Source of the DNA: Actinomycetes bacterium
GTDB lineage: Bacteria; Actinomycetota; Acidimicrobiia; Acidimicrobiales; Palsa-688
Direction: 5' to 3'
Length of the DNA stretch: 7,768 bases
Assembly: GCA_021827285.1 (NCBI GenBank)
Contig: JAKAWM010000121.1
Coordinates: 1-7,768 of the forward strand
Below the pieces are notes generated by a model. It worked only from the letters and a program-made list of their open reading frames with translations. It had not been told where the DNA came from and did not search any database. Within the stretch, counting starts at the first letter, position 1. Each line of letters starts with the position of its first letter. Below, one piece after another: positions 7,118 through 7,768 of this stretch. A program made the position numbers and the translations under genes.

Positions 7118-7768
7118 TTACCGTGTCCGCTCCGTCGTAGGGCAGAGGTTGGCCCCTGGGGCCGACGCCTCGGTAAGAGAACGGCTCTTCATAGAAGCCA
7201 CGCGACCGACGTCGCTTTGCTCAACGCCCAGCAGGACGCCTCGGTAAGAGAACGGCTCTTCATAGAAGCCCCCGGGTAGTAGGTGGAGGGCCCGCCCTTG
7301 CCAGCTCGACCCGTAGCCGGACACCAAGAGCACAGGTTGGGCTCCGGCAAGCACCGGCCCGGTCACCGGTCTCTCTTCCGCACCGGCACCGTGAGCGTTG
7401 CGCAAGCCCGCCACCGTCCCGCCGATGACGGCGCCGACGAGGGCCAGTGCGGCCAAAGGTAGAACTGGCAAAACGAAGCGGGCCGGCTGGCGCTCCACTA
7501 GGGAGCGGACGAGGCCGCGCCATGACCAGGCGTTGAACAAACCGCTGAGGGCACCAAGCAAGGGCCATAGCCAGCACGGTGTGGCGGCGATGGCGGAACC
7601 GGCCAGGCTCATGGCTACGAACACAAGCACCAGCCACGCGAGGGCGCGAAGCGGGGGTGGCCTTTTCCACCAGTCATTGCTCACCCCCACCGGATGGGCG
7701 ACGAAGGCGACCAGGAGGGCGAGGGGGACGGCGGCCAGGAAGAGCCACGATAAGAACTGTTGTAGACG
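7118..7768 (-). CDS. Alpha/beta hydrolase, N-terminal membrane half of the same frameshifted gene (runs off right edge)
   Basis: The frame is open from the right edge, so the true start is outside the window. A GTG at 7690 is an internal codon or an unlikely start, because coding sequence with a transmembrane helix continues upstream of it. Four hydrophobic segments are visible: FLSWLFLAAVPLALLVAFVA (before 7690), ALAWLVLVFVAMSLAGSAIA, PCWLWPLLGALSGLFNAW, and FVLPVLPLAALALVGAVIGG. They are followed by a linker and the first hydrolase strand PVLLVSGYGSSWQG, the place of the oxyanion-hole loop, and then GGFYEEPFSYRGV. This suggests a membrane-anchored hydrolase with its catalytic domain after the last helix. 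After the first 36-bp repeat copy in reading direction (7270-7235) the frame runs into the inserted spacer. It ends at 7118 with an unrelated tail (from about LLGVEQSDVG onward). Without the 71-bp insertion, the gene from 7690 to 6408 would be 404 codons in one frame. Confidence 0.75.
   Translation of the reverse strand, partial: RLQQFLSWLFLAAVPLALLVAFVAHPVGVSNDWWKRPPPLRALAWLVLVFVAMSLAGSAIAATPCWLWPLLGALSGLFNAWSWRGLVRSLVERQPARFVLPVLPLAALALVGAVIGGTVAGLRNAHGAGAEERPVTGPVLAGAQPVLLVSGYGSSWQGRALHLLPGGFYEEPFSYRGVLLGVEQSDVGRVASMKSRSLTEASAPGANLCPTTERTR
7164..7199. repeat. 36-bp direct repeat, copy 1
   Basis: This copy is identical over 36 bases to 7235-7270, with a start-to-start offset of 71 bp. On the minus strand it encodes GGFYEEPFSYRG in the frame of the downstream (C-terminal) hydrolase half. 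It contains short inverted repeats (AAGAG-AACGG-CTCTT, and an imperfect GGCTCTTC-ATA-GAAGCC), which could promote strand slippage or template switching. Flanking bases differ between copies. Confidence 0.93.
7235..7270. repeat. 36-bp direct repeat, copy 2
   Basis: This is the second exact copy of the 36-bp segment. On the minus strand it is read first, in the frame of the upstream membrane half, again as GGFYEEPFSYRG. The 35 bp between copies (7200-7234) match nothing else I can see in the window. The 71-bp offset is not a multiple of three, so the extra copy plus spacer shifts the frame of the hydrolase gene. Confidence 0.93.

Noticed and set aside
7164..7270. Minimal CRISPR array (two 36-bp repeats, one 35-bp spacer)
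   Set aside because: There are only two copies and no cas gene or leader. The repeat encodes hydrolase sequence (GGFYEEPFSYRG) in frame with the protein on both sides, and removing 71 bp repairs the gene. A rearrangement explains it better.

Overview
The window is high-GC DNA that reads like an actinobacterium. The evidence is the GTG/TTG start candidates, the long DUF3417-type glucan phosphorylase also found in mycobacteria, and GC-biased third codon positions. No rRNA, tRNA or complete mobile element is visible, so genus-level placement is not possible.

Layout. At the left edge, on the minus strand, is the N-terminal part of a secreted parallel beta-helix protein (1-444). It is followed by about 1.6 kb of low-density DNA that looks like a gene graveyard. 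That stretch holds a cupin-like C-terminal tail (minus, 823-1005), abutted by the C-terminal tail of a LacI/GalR repressor carrying a frameshift (plus, 995-1160). It ends with a phosphonoacetaldehyde hydrolase (phnX-like) gene whose N-terminal catalytic part is lost or scrambled (plus, 1342-2046). A ~290-bp leader then precedes an intact alpha-glucan phosphorylase (glgP, plus, 2341-4887).

Converging on glgP, with only 72 bp between the stop codons, is a minus-strand unit. It runs from beyond the right edge through a multi-pass membrane alpha/beta hydrolase (7768-6408) into glucose-6-phosphate dehydrogenase (zwf, 6405-4960). The hydrolase stop and the zwf start region touch, suggesting translational coupling. 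The hydrolase gene is split into two frames by a 71-bp insertion. The insertion consists of one extra copy of a 36-bp segment plus a 35-bp unique spacer. In outline this imitates a one-spacer CRISPR array, but the repeat is coding sequence, and deleting 71 bp restores one continuous 5'-open frame.

How the genes relate. GlgP releases glucose-1-phosphate from storage glucan. After isomerisation to glucose-6-phosphate, Zwf passes carbon into the oxidative pentose phosphate route with NAD(P)H formation. The two genes are convergent, so they are metabolic neighbours rather than an operon. I see no convincing undescribed system. The most unusual items are the 36/35/36 structure in the hydrolase gene and the cluster of abutting gene remnants.
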